64,000 bases of DNA, from contig NZ_CP046606.1 of assembly GCF_030408355.1 (NCBI RefSeq), forward strand, positions 558,001-622,000, in the 5' to 3' direction. Source of the DNA: Corynebacterium afermentans subsp. afermentans. GTDB taxonomy: Bacteria > Actinomycetota > Actinomycetes > Mycobacteriales > Mycobacteriaceae. The notes under the pieces were generated by a model that worked only from the letters and a program-made list of their open reading frames with translations, was not told where the DNA came from and ran no database searches. A program made the position numbers and the translations under genes. Of the stretch, positions 8,515 to 16,582 are shown one piece after another (within the stretch, counting starts at the first letter, position 1; every line of letters begins with the position of its first letter).

Positions 8515-9618
8515 TTAGCGGCCGGTGATCTTGTCCAACACGCCGCGGGCCGTCATGCCTTCATCTTCCTTCGGGTAGCCCGCAACGTCTTCCTTGCCCG
8601 CCACACGGGTCGGCGCCGAGGGCTCCTCCGCAGCGGTGGCCTCCGGGGTCACCTGCGATGCGGGAGCGGAGTCGGCGGCGTCGGTGATTTCGGCGCCCGC
8701 GGACGGCTGTGTCGCCTCGCCTGCGCCTTCAAGCCGCGTCTTTGGCGCCGGGCTCTGCGGCGCATCCTGTGCGTGAGAAGGCTCTTGCTCCGACGATTCT
8801 CCCACCTGGACGCCGCCCGTGTCGCCCGAGTCGCCCATGTCATCGGGGCCGTGCGATGGGCCCGAGCCGTTGCCCGGCTGCGGCGTCTGCTCTGACTCAT
8901 CGGACGCTTCAGTGGTCTGCGGCTGTTCCGGCTGCTTCGACGGCTCCTGTGCCGGGGTGCGCGTCGGCTCGGTGGCCTCCGACGGCTGTGCTTCGGACCC
9001 ACCAGGTGCCGGCGTAGCAGGGGTGCTCGGCTGCGCTGCGCTGCTCTCACCCGGCTCGCGCGGCGGGGTGCTGCCCGGCGTCTGCTGGGAGGAAGTGCGC
9101 GTGCTGGTCTGTGCGCCCGCCGGGGTTGGCTCTGCCGCCGGGTTGGCGCCCTGCGGCGCTGCCTGCGGACGGGCAGGGGAGGGCACGATGTTGGACGGGC
9201 GGTACACGCGGGACGGCTGCCCCGACTCCGGTGCCGGAGCAACCACAGCGTGCGGCGGCAGGTACGGGTCCTGCGCCGCGTTGTAGCCGGTGGGCACGGC
9301 AGCGCCGGCGCGTCCTTCGTCGGAGCTGGCTCGACCGGCATCGCCCGCGCCGCGGTTGGCGTTGCGTCCGTTGTCGGCGGCGCTTGCAGGGCTGCGCACG
9401 GTCCGGGTGTGTGTCTGGTTCTCCGTCACCGTTTCCGTTGTCGGGCTCGATGTGGTGGGCGTGGCGCTGGCGTCGGTGGTTCCAGCGGCTTCCGCGGTGA
9501 AACCGGCGCGGTTGTTCTGCCCGGCCGAGGAGGTGGCCCACACGGTGAACCCGACGAGGGCGGCAAGGAGCGCACCAGCGCCGATGAACACGGCTACCCG
9601 GCGTGCTGTCCCTTCCAC
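8515..9618 (-). CDS. Pro/Ser/Thr-rich single-pass membrane protein, unknown function
   Basis: The 367-residue protein has one N-terminal membrane segment (VAVFIGAGALLAALVGFTVW) followed by a long extracytoplasmic stretch. That stretch is low-complexity, rich in Pro, Ala, Ser, Thr, Glu and Gln, with no recognisable domain. This is typical of corynebacterial envelope proteins that may be O-mannosylated. GTG 9618 is preceded by GGGAGGAG at good spacing, which decides the start over an upstream in-frame codon. The gene and the following DUF4259 gene occupy the place of sahH in C. glutamicum. It converges with manA, 29 bp apart. Confidence 0.65.
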   Translation of the reverse strand: MEGTARRVAVFIGAGALLAALVGFTVWATSSAGQNNRAGFTAEAAGTTDASATPTTSSPTTETVTENQTHTRTVRSPASAADNGRNANRGAGDAGRASSDEGRAGAAVPTGYNAAQDPYLPPHAVVAPAPESGQPSRVYRPSNIVPSPARPQAAPQGANPAAEPTPAGAQTSTRTSSQQTPGSTPPREPGESSAAQPSTPATPAPGGSEAQPSEATEPTRTPAQEPSKQPEQPQTTEASDESEQTPQPGNGSGPSHGPDDMGDSGDTGGVQVGESSEQEPSHAQDAPQSPAPKTRLEGAGEATQPSAGAEITDAADSAPASQVTPEATAAEEPSAPTRVAGKEDVAGYPKEDEGMTARGVLDKITGR

Positions 9619-9842
9619 GGTGGCTCCTCCCACGGGGCGTTTCGGCCCCGCGTAGTAGTTACAAATTGATAACGTTTTGCGTTGTAGCACTGTTTATAGC
9701 ACGCGGTTGGTAAATGCGGAACCCCCGCGCGGCGAGTCGATGCGCGTTCTGCTGCCCCGGGGGCGCGTTTTGCCGTATACAGATGGGTGTAACGCAACGC
9801 GCGGGCGCCCGCTCGCGCACTATCTATGGAAGGAGCGCCGCA
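9619..9842. promoter_or_regulatory. Divergent promoter region
   Basis: This 224-bp spacer separates the divergent membrane-protein and DUF4259 genes. It is locally AT-rich at 9658-9710 (AATTGATAACGTTTTGCG and nearby) and holds RBS GGAAGGAG just before GTG 9843. No clear terminator or operator was seen. Confidence 0.4.
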
Positions 9843-10193
9843 GTGAGCACTTGGGACGAGCAGATTTTCACGGTCGATGCCAACACCGACTTCCTGGACG
9901 AGCTGGTCGATCTTGATTTCGACGAGGTTTTCGAGGCGGTCCGTGATGCGGTTCTCCTCGCTGCGAAGCAGGATCCGAGCGAAGATGAGCTCCTGAACGG
10001 CCAGGCTGCGGCCACGATCGCCGCGATTTGGGCGGGTGCGCCGTTTTCTGCCGGCGAGATCGCTGAGACCTACCCGTTTATCCGTATGCGTCCGGACGAG
10101 ATGGACGAGCAGCTAGTTGAGTCCGCGGCCGCCGTGCTCGAGGAGGCGGACACCGAGCAGGATCTGGAGCAGTTCCTCGAGGCGTTGGCGTAA
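9843..10193 (+). CDS. DUF4259 family protein
   Basis: The 116-residue acidic, all-helical protein begins MSTWDEQIFTVDANTDFLDEL, which is the DUF4259 pattern. It continues with a conserved-looking NGQAAATIAAIWAGAPFSAG segment. GTG 9843 is preceded by GGAAGGAG. The family is small, often lies near toxin-like or immunity-like genes in other genomes, and has no assigned biochemical role. Its stop lies 4 nt before tmk, so the two are probably co-transcribed. Confidence 0.75.
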   Translation: MSTWDEQIFTVDANTDFLDELVDLDFDEVFEAVRDAVLLAAKQDPSEDELLNGQAAATIAAIWAGAPFSAGEIAETYPFIRMRPDEMDEQLVESAAAVLEEADTEQDLEQFLEALA

Positions 10194-10197
10194 CTGC

Positions 10198-10806
10198 ATG
10201 ATTGTCGCTGTTGAAGGCATAGATGGTGCCGGCAAAAACACGCTTGTCACCGCGCTAAAAGAGCGCTTCGGTGCCGAGACCTTGGCGTTTCCCCGCTATG
10301 AGACGTCCGTCCACGCCCAGCTGGCGCAGGACGCCCTGCACGGGCGCATGGGCGATCTGACAGATTCCGCGTTCGGCATGGCCACCATGTTCGCGTTGGA
10401 CAGGCATGGGGCGAAGCAGCTTCTCGACGGCTTCGCTGGCCGACGAGACCGCATTATCATCCTGGACCGCTACGTGGCGTCCAACGCGGCGTACACCAGC
10501 GCCCGCACGGGTGATACCGCCGCGGTGAAGTGGGTGCACGACTTGGAATTTGAAAAGTTGGGTCTACCCAAGCCGGATCTGCAGGTTCTGGTGGACACCA
10601 CCCCGGATGTTGCCCGCGAGCGCGCGGAGGCGCGCGAGGAGCAGGACGCAACGCGCACCCGCGACCGCTACGAGCGCGACGTGGCTCTGCAGGTGGCGAC
10701 CTTCCAGGCATATTCGGAGCTGGCGGAGCACAACTGGGTGAGCCGGTGGCTTCGCACCGCAGATCCGGCGGTTATCATGCAGGCAGTGAGCGAGCTGACG
10801 GAGTAG
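10198..10806 (+). CDS. tmk: Thymidylate kinase
   Basis: The 202-residue protein phosphorylates dTMP to dTDP. The P-loop EGIDGAGKNT is at residues 5-14, FPRYE binds substrate, DRYVASNAAY is the DRY motif, and the arginine-rich LID region (RERAEAREEQDATRTRDRYE) is intact. ATG 10198 starts the protein directly before the P-loop strand. The gene precedes mtrA as in mycobacteria (Rv3247c-Rv3246c). Confidence 0.93.
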   Translation: MIVAVEGIDGAGKNTLVTALKERFGAETLAFPRYETSVHAQLAQDALHGRMGDLTDSAFGMATMFALDRHGAKQLLDGFAGRRDRIIILDRYVASNAAYTSARTGDTAAVKWVHDLEFEKLGLPKPDLQVLVDTTPDVARERAEAREEQDATRTRDRYERDVALQVATFQAYSELAEHNWVSRWLRTADPAVIMQAVSELTE

Positions 10807-10857
10807 AAGAGCAGTTCAAGCTCAGCGGCTCAGCGCGAAAAGGATGGAGGAGGACGC

Positions 10858-11541
10858 ATGGCACCGAAGATCCTTGTGGTGGACGACGACCCGGCGATCA
10901 ACGAGATGCTGACAATCGTGTTGGAGGCCGAAGGTTTCCAAACCAGCTCCGTGACGGACGGTGTTGAGGCGGTGCCTGCCTTCCGCTCGTTCGACCCGGA
11001 CCTGATCCTTTTGGATCTGATGCTGCCGGGCATGAACGGTATCGACATCTGCCGCGAGATCCGCAAGGAGTCCGCGGTGCCAGTGGTTATGCTCACCGCC
11101 AAAACGGACACGGTGGACGTGGTGCTGGGTTTGGAGTCCGGCGCGGACGACTACATCACCAAACCGTTCAAGCCGAAAGAGCTCGTTGCCCGCATCCGCG
11201 CGCGCCTGCGCCGCACCGACGAGACCCCGGCAGACGTGTTCGAGGTCGGCGACCTGACTGTGGACGTGCCGCAGCACACCGTCACCCGCGGCGACGAGGA
11301 AATCCAGCTCACACCCCTGGAGTTCGACCTCTTGGTGGAGATGGCGCGCAAGCCCAACCAGGTGCACTCGCGCGAGGAACTGCTGGAGTCCGTGTGGGGC
11401 TACCGCAACGCCTCCGACACCCGCCTGGTCAACGTGCACGTGCAGCGTCTGCGCTCCAAGATCGAGCACGACCCGGAGAACCCGGAGATTATCCTCACCG
11501 TGCGCGGTGTGGGCTACAAAACCGGTAAGTCGGAGGTGTAG
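10858..11541 (+). CDS. mtrA: Response regulator MtrA
   Basis: The 227-residue OmpR/PhoB-type regulator has a receiver domain with the acidic pair in VVDDDPAIN, phospho-acceptor D53 (ILLDLMLPGMNG), the conserved Thr/Lys switch (MLTAKTD, YITKPFKP), and a C-terminal winged helix ending VRGVGYKTGK. MtrA is essential or central in actinobacteria and controls cell-wall, osmoprotection and division genes. RBS GGAGGAGG precedes the ATG. It forms an operon with mtrB and lpqB. Confidence 0.96.
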   Translation: MAPKILVVDDDPAINEMLTIVLEAEGFQTSSVTDGVEAVPAFRSFDPDLILLDLMLPGMNGIDICREIRKESAVPVVMLTAKTDTVDVVLGLESGADDYITKPFKPKELVARIRARLRRTDETPADVFEVGDLTVDVPQHTVTRGDEEIQLTPLEFDLLVEMARKPNQVHSREELLESVWGYRNASDTRLVNVHVQRLRSKIEHDPENPEIILTVRGVGYKTGKSEV

Positions 11542-11574
11542 CACCTGGACGCCATACGTCGTGCTAGCGACCGA

Positions 11575-13212
11575 GTGCGGCACGCCTGGTCCACGAAGCT
11601 GCAGGTCCGCTTCGTGGGCACGGTGCTGCTGGTGTCCACGGTCGTGATGTCTGTGCTTGGCTTCGCGCTGGCGTCCGTTGTCACGGACCGCATTACCGCT
11701 GCCAAGATTGAAACCGCCAGTGTGGAAATTGAGCGTGCCCGCTCGACCGTGGATTACCAGCTGGCCAACTCTGGGTCTTCTGCATCCTTGCAGGCGCGGC
11801 TGAATTCGGCGCGCGCCGGGTTGACGCAGCGCGTGCAGGAAAGCGGCGACTCCGCCAGCTTCTACGAGCCGGTGCTGGTGGTCGAAGCCCCGAACGGCTC
11901 CGTGACCTCCTCGCCGGAGGCATACCAGATTCCGAAGCGGCTGGGCGACTATGTCAGGGACGGCAACGTGGCGTACCAGTTCGCCACCGTGGAGCGCCCG
12001 GACGGTTCGGCCTACGACGCGCTGATTGTGGGAACCCCGACCAACGCGGACATCCCCAACCTACGCCTCTATCTGGTGATGAACATGGAAAGCGAAGCCT
12101 CCACCGTGGCGCTCATGCGCGGCATTTTGGCGTCTGCCGCGGTGATCGTCGTGGTGCTGTTGATGGGCATCTCTTGGCTCGCGTCCCAGCAGATTGTGGC
12201 GCCGGTGCGCTCCGCCTCGCGCACCGCGCAACGTTTCGCATCCGGGCACTTGCGGGAGCGAATGCCTGTCGACGGCGAGGACGAGATGGCCGTGCTCGCC
12301 ATGTCCTTCAACGACATGGCGGACACCTTAAGCAAGCAGATTGCCAACCTGGAGGAGTACGGCTCGCTGCAGCGCCAGTTCACCTCCGACGTCTCACACG
12401 AGCTGCGCACCCCGCTAACCACGGTCCGTATGGCGGCGGATTTGATCGCCGCGAACGAGGATTCGCTGGAGCCGGCGACCAAGCGTGCCTCGCAGCTGAT
12501 GATCAGCGAGCTGGACCGATTCGAGGCGTTGCTCAACGACCTGTTGGAAATCTCCCGCCACGACGCCGGTGTGGCTGAGCTGTCCTCCGCGAACGTGGAT
12601 GTCCGCCAGCCGGCGGAATCCGCTTGGCAGCAAACCCAGCACCTGGCCGAAGAGCTGGACGTGGACGTCATCTTCGACATCCCAGACGAGCCGCAGACTT
12701 TGGAAGGCGATGCGCGCCGCATCGAGCGCGTCGTGCGAAACCTCATCGCGAACGCCATCGACCATTCCGAAGGCAACCCGGTCACCGTGCGCATGCGTTC
12801 CAACGACGAGGCAGTGGCTATCACCGTCACCGACGGTGGTGTGGGCCTGAAGTCGGGCGAAGAAGACTTGGTGTTCAACCGGTTTTGGCGCGCCGATAAG
12901 TCCCGCAAGCGCCACTCCGGCGGCACGGGCTTGGGCCTGGCCATCGCACGGGAGGATGCGCAGCTGCACGGCGGCACGCTCGACGCGGTCGGCGAATTCG
13001 GCGTGGGCTCGCAGTTCCGCCTGGTGCTGCCGCGCCACCTGGAGGCCGGGGTCACCGAGTCCCCGCTTCCGCTCGAGGCGCCGCGCGCTACCGCACCAGA
13101 GTCTGCAGAACCACTTGACGGCGCAGAAAACTCTGCCGACAGCGCTGAAGGATTTGGCGGGGAAGGCGGAGCCGTCGATAAGCGAGAGCCCCAGGAGGAC
13201 ACCAATGCGTAA
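11575..13212 (+). CDS. mtrB: Sensor histidine kinase MtrB
   Basis: The protein of about 545 residues has TM1 near 15-35, an extracytoplasmic domain of about 150 residues, TM2 near 183-203, HAMP, a dimerisation/phosphoacceptor block SDVSHELRTP (His about 275) and an ATPase domain with NLIANAIDHS, TDGGVGL and GGTGLGLAIA. A variable acidic C-terminal tail follows. It phosphorylates MtrA. The start is doubtful: GTG 11575 has no RBS, while a CTG at 11545 lies 8 nt after CGGAGG and would extend the N-terminus by ten residues. The mtrB end overlaps the lpqB start by 8 bp. Confidence 0.94.
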   Translation: MRHAWSTKLQVRFVGTVLLVSTVVMSVLGFALASVVTDRITAAKIETASVEIERARSTVDYQLANSGSSASLQARLNSARAGLTQRVQESGDSASFYEPVLVVEAPNGSVTSSPEAYQIPKRLGDYVRDGNVAYQFATVERPDGSAYDALIVGTPTNADIPNLRLYLVMNMESEASTVALMRGILASAAVIVVVLLMGISWLASQQIVAPVRSASRTAQRFASGHLRERMPVDGEDEMAVLAMSFNDMADTLSKQIANLEEYGSLQRQFTSDVSHELRTPLTTVRMAADLIAANEDSLEPATKRASQLMISELDRFEALLNDLLEISRHDAGVAELSSANVDVRQPAESAWQQTQHLAEELDVDVIFDIPDEPQTLEGDARRIERVVRNLIANAIDHSEGNPVTVRMRSNDEAVAITVTDGGVGLKSGEEDLVFNRFWRADKSRKRHSGGTGLGLAIAREDAQLHGGTLDAVGEFGVGSQFRLVLPRHLEAGVTESPLPLEAPRATAPESAEPLDGAENSADSAEGFGGEGGAVDKREPQEDTNA

Positions 13213-14908
13213 AACCCTTGCCTGCCTCATGGTTGCGCTGACGGCGCTGACCACTAGCTGCGCCTCGCTGCCCACGAACTCGGCGCCGCACGTCATCCGC
13301 TCCTTCACGCCCGATGAGACCGAAACGCAGGACGCCGGTCCGAAGGACGGACAAGAGCCGGACCTTTTGCTCCGCGATTTTTACCACGCATCCGCGACAC
13401 CCGACGGCGACTACGAGGCAGCGCGCGCCTACCTCACCGAGGGTGCCTCCACGGCGTGGGACCCGACCGGCCAACAGCTCGTCGTGGACAGCATCGGCAT
13501 GACCACGCTGCCGGGTTCCTCAGTGGGGCAGCGCAGCTTCGCGGTGCACGGCCAGGTTGTCGGCACGGTGCGCCCCGGCGGTTCCTACTCGCCGGAGCGG
13601 GGAGACTACGAGGCCACCATCGACATGGAGATGGTCGACGGGCAGTGGCGCATCTCCTCGCTGCCGGAAGGCGTGGTCTTTGAGCGCACGGAGTTGCGCA
13701 ACCAGTACCAGCCGTACAACCTGTACTTCTTCGACCAGGACGACCAGGAGCTTGTCACGGACCGTCGCTGGGTGCATTCGCGCCGCGAAACCCTGGCCAG
13801 CGACCTTATCGGCCTGCTCATGGAGGGCCCCTCCGAGCGTCTGCGCCCCGCATTGACCGGCTCGCTGCCATCGAGAGTGACGTACACGGGCGAGCGCGAC
13901 GGCATCTACACCTTCAGCGGTTTTTCCGGAGTGAGTGAGGATGAGCGCGCCCGTTTCGCGGCCCAGGTTGTGTGGACGCTCGCGTCTGCGGGGGTGACCG
14001 GCCCGTACATGCTGGAGGCTGACGGGCAATCGCTTATCGACGGCACCGCCGCCCTGGACACCGATGACTTCATCGCCGCGAGCCCCCTGGTGGAGACGGT
14101 GGGGGAGACCAAGCTCTACGCCCTGTCCAGCGGCAATGTTGTGCAGGTGGAAGAGCGCTCCACGCACCCGGTGGAGGGCAGCCTCGGCGCAGCCGGCGAT
14201 GTGTCCTCGGTGGACATCGCCGGCGGCGGTGAGTGGGCCGCCATCTTTGGCAAACCCGGCGACGATGAGGACGATATCTTCCGCGTGGGAACCTTCGACG
14301 GTGCTGAAGCGGAAGTCATGCGCGCGGGCACGTTTACCCGCCCCGCGTTCGAACCCGACGCGGCCGCGGTGTGGACGGTGGTCGACGGCAAGCAGATCCT
14401 GCGCACGGTGAGATCCGCAGCCACTGGCAATCTGACCACCGGCGAGGTCAAAGTTGAGCTGCCCAAGGGAGTGGACGGAAACATTTCCGTACTGCGCCTG
14501 TCTCGCACCGGCACCCGGGTAGTGATGGTCATCGACGGCAGCCTTTACACCGGGATTGTGCGCCGCCAGGCCTCGGGCGAGCGCTCCATTGTCAACGTCT
14601 GCGAGTACGCCCAAGAACTGGCAGGCAGCGTGATCTCCGCCGACTGGCGCCCGGACGGATCCCTGCTCGTGGGCACGACCTCCACCACGCCGGTGATGCG
14701 CGTGGAACAGGACGGCTCCTCCATGACCGCGATGTCCGCAGGCAACATCTCGGCGCCCGTGGTGGCGGTGGCGGCGTCGCCGAGCACCCTGTACGTCACG
14801 GACGCCAACGCGCTGCTGCAGATGCCGGCCTCCGGCGCAGACAACCCGATCTGGCGCGAGGTTCCCGGCCTGGAAGGCGTGCGCGCGCTGCCGATCACTT
14901 CGCGCTAG
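13205..14908 (+). CDS. lpqB: Lipoprotein LpqB
   Basis: The 567-residue protein starts with a signal peptide ending in a lipobox-like LTTSC (Cys about residue 19). A GerMN-type domain follows (VYFFDQDDQELV-like block, then LLMEGPS and AALDTDDF), and then a beta-propeller-like C-terminal half (LpqB family). LpqB interacts with the MtrB sensor domain and modulates MtrA phosphorylation in mycobacteria. The ATG overlaps the mtrB stop, so translational coupling is likely. Confidence 0.93.
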   Translation: MRKTLACLMVALTALTTSCASLPTNSAPHVIRSFTPDETETQDAGPKDGQEPDLLLRDFYHASATPDGDYEAARAYLTEGASTAWDPTGQQLVVDSIGMTTLPGSSVGQRSFAVHGQVVGTVRPGGSYSPERGDYEATIDMEMVDGQWRISSLPEGVVFERTELRNQYQPYNLYFFDQDDQELVTDRRWVHSRRETLASDLIGLLMEGPSERLRPALTGSLPSRVTYTGERDGIYTFSGFSGVSEDERARFAAQVVWTLASAGVTGPYMLEADGQSLIDGTAALDTDDFIAASPLVETVGETKLYALSSGNVVQVEERSTHPVEGSLGAAGDVSSVDIAGGGEWAAIFGKPGDDEDDIFRVGTFDGAEAEVMRAGTFTRPAFEPDAAAVWTVVDGKQILRTVRSAATGNLTTGEVKVELPKGVDGNISVLRLSRTGTRVVMVIDGSLYTGIVRRQASGERSIVNVCEYAQELAGSVISADWRPDGSLLVGTTSTTPVMRVEQDGSSMTAMSAGNISAPVVAVAASPSTLYVTDANALLQMPASGADNPIWREVPGLEGVRALPITSR

Positions 14909-14918
14909 CCTTTCCCAC

Positions 14919-15545
14919 ATGGGGGAGATGTTCGGGCAGATCGGCGAGCTGCTGCTGCCGCGCAGATGCGCGGGCTGCCGCGCGCCGGGGACACTGCTGT
15001 GCCCTTCGTGCCGTAAGGGCCTGGCGACGCCACCGCAGCGGGTGTTTCCCAACACCACCCCGCACGCGCCGGTGTTCGCGCTCGGGCCGTACGCGGACCC
15101 GCACCGCGGGGTGATCCTGGCCATGAAGGAGCGAAACCACCTGGCGGTACGCCGCCACGTCGGCGCGGTGCTTGCGGCTGCGTTGGATTACTTGGAGGCG
15201 CGCGGCGAGATCCCCACCGGCGCGGTTTTAGTGCCGGCACCTACGCGCACTCGTTCCGCGCGGGCTCGCGGCGGCGACCCGGTGGAGCAGGTCTGCCGAG
15301 CCACCGGAAGGCAGGTCGCGCCCGTGCTGCGGTTGGACCCGCGGACGGCGGACCAGTCCGGCCTCGACGAAGCAGGCCGGCGGGCCAACCTGGCGGGGCG
15401 CGTGCAGATTTCCGGGGTGCCCGCCGGGCAGGTCGTGCTGGTGGACGACGTGGTCACCACCGGCGCAACGCTGCAGGCCAGCGCAGCTATTTTGCTCTCG
15501 CGCGGGGCGGACGTCGCCGCGTGTGTGGCGCTGTGCGCGGCCTAG
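14919..15545 (+). CDS. ComF-like phosphoribosyltransferase
   Basis: The 208-residue protein has an N-terminal zinc-ribbon-like CxxC pair (C17, C20, C28, C31) and a C-terminal type I PRTase domain with the PRPP-binding loop VVLVDDVVTTGAT near residue 170, plus LVPAPTR. This matches the ComF/GntX family. ComF takes part in DNA uptake in naturally competent bacteria; in corynebacteria the role is not established. It starts 10 nt after lpqB and probably shares its transcript, as in mycobacteria (Rv3242c). Confidence 0.85.
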   Translation: MGEMFGQIGELLLPRRCAGCRAPGTLLCPSCRKGLATPPQRVFPNTTPHAPVFALGPYADPHRGVILAMKERNHLAVRRHVGAVLAAALDYLEARGEIPTGAVLVPAPTRTRSARARGGDPVEQVCRATGRQVAPVLRLDPRTADQSGLDEAGRRANLAGRVQISGVPAGQVVLVDDVVTTGATLQASAAILLSRGADVAACVALCAA

Positions 15546-15687
15546 CCGGCGCCGGCGGGGTCGCTGCAGCCGGTGGTCCGCCGCAGGTTCACTCTCAGCG
15601 AGCATTGTATAAAACCGGCCGAATTGGTCATAACCAGTTGTATAGTGGTGGTGGACACAGTTCCTACTACCGCAAGGGAGGACGCAG
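15546..15687 (+). promoter_or_regulatory. hpf promoter region
   Basis: The spacer is notably AT-richer than its surroundings. TATAGT at 15641-15646 is a good -10 candidate, 21 nt before AAGGGAGGACGCAG and ATG 15688. No convincing -35 is present at 16-18 bp. A second TATAAA-like box lies at 15608. Confidence 0.4.
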
Positions 15688-16380
15688 ATGACGTCTGCAG
15701 ACCGCAACCCGATCCAAGAGACGCTGAGCCCGGAAGCCCAGGTCACCATCACCGGTCGAAACGTCGAGGTCCCAGAGCATTTCCAGGAACGAGTAAACGG
15801 CAAGCTGGCCAAGATTGAAAAGCTTGATCCGACGCTCAAGTCGTTCCATGTGGAGCTGAAGCACGAGAAGAACCCGCGCCGCGAGGCAGAGGCGGAGCGC
15901 ATCCAGATCACCGCCACCGGCTCGGGCCACCTGGCCCGCGCTGAGGCGAAGGAGGAGAACTTCTACGCCGCGCTCGAGACCGCGGTGGACAAGCTGGAGC
16001 GCTCGCTGCGCAAGGTCAAGGCACGTCGCAACATCGCAATGTCCGGCCACCGCGCGCCGAAGAGCACCGGTGTGTTGGCCGCGGAGATGGAGGCGGACGC
16101 GAAGGCCAAGCAGGAGAGCGCGGCGCAGGAGGCCGGCAAGTACGACGTGGACCCGTACGCCGACCAGGTCGAAGACGTTGTCCCGGGCCAGATCGTGCGC
16201 TCCAAGTTGCACTCCAACGCCCCGCGCAGCGTGGACGATGCGCTCAGCGAGATGGAGCTGGTGGGCCACGACTTCTACCTCTTCGTCAATGAGGAGACCA
16301 ACCGTCCGGCTGTGGTCTACCGCCGCCACGCGTTCGATTACGGTCTGATTGAGCTCGCCCCGGAGGCAGACGCCGAGTAG
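15688..16380 (+). CDS. hpf: Ribosome hibernation promoting factor, long form
   Basis: The 230-residue protein has an N-terminal HPF/RaiA domain (VTITGRNVEVPEHFQERV, then a basic KVKARRNIAMSG region) and a C-terminal dimerisation domain (VRSKLHSNAPRSVDDALSEM to PAVVYRRHAFDYGLIEL). Long-form HPF binds the 30S decoding centre and joins two 70S ribosomes into 100S dimers in stationary phase. The RBS is strong. It lies between comF and secA as in mycobacteria (Rv3241c). Confidence 0.93.
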   Translation: MTSADRNPIQETLSPEAQVTITGRNVEVPEHFQERVNGKLAKIEKLDPTLKSFHVELKHEKNPRREAEAERIQITATGSGHLARAEAKEENFYAALETAVDKLERSLRKVKARRNIAMSGHRAPKSTGVLAAEMEADAKAKQESAAQEAGKYDVDPYADQVEDVVPGQIVRSKLHSNAPRSVDDALSEMELVGHDFYLFVNEETNRPAVVYRRHAFDYGLIELAPEADAE

Positions 16381-16413
16381 CGCGCATTCCCGCAGCTCAA
16401 GCTAGCAAGACCT

Positions 16414-16451
16414 GCCCCGGCCAGATACTGTTTCCGGATCTGGGCCGGGGC
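16414..16451 (+). terminator. Hairpin after hpf
   Basis: GCCCCGGCCAGAT at 16414-16426 pairs with ATCTGGGCCGGGGC ending at 16451, with one bulged G. No T-tract follows. It could end hpf transcription or act as a 5' structure for secA. Confidence 0.45.
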
Positions 16452-16455
16452 GGTA

Positions 16456-16472
16456 GTCGTCGATAGGCAATG
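16456..16472. repeat. Copy A of 17-mer GTCGTCGATAGGCAATG
   Basis: The same 17 bases occur at 27798-27814, also in a non-coding region upstream of a gene. Shorter matches occur inside thiO (62239-62252) and thiF (60184-60196) on the other strand. Confidence 0.45.
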
Positions 16473-16582
16473 GCTCGGCTGTGGAGCGCCTATGGGGTTG
16501 TCTATACCCCGGGAGGCGTGCGTACAATGGCCGGTTGTATCACCTTGGCCCTGTCAACCCATCAGTAAAGGACTTTGCACAC

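Noticed and set aside
8515..9618. Antisense ORFs within the Pro/Ser-rich gene as alternative coding strand
   Set aside because: Only the minus-strand frame has an RBS-start pair and a plausible membrane helix followed by a continuous secreted-type composition.
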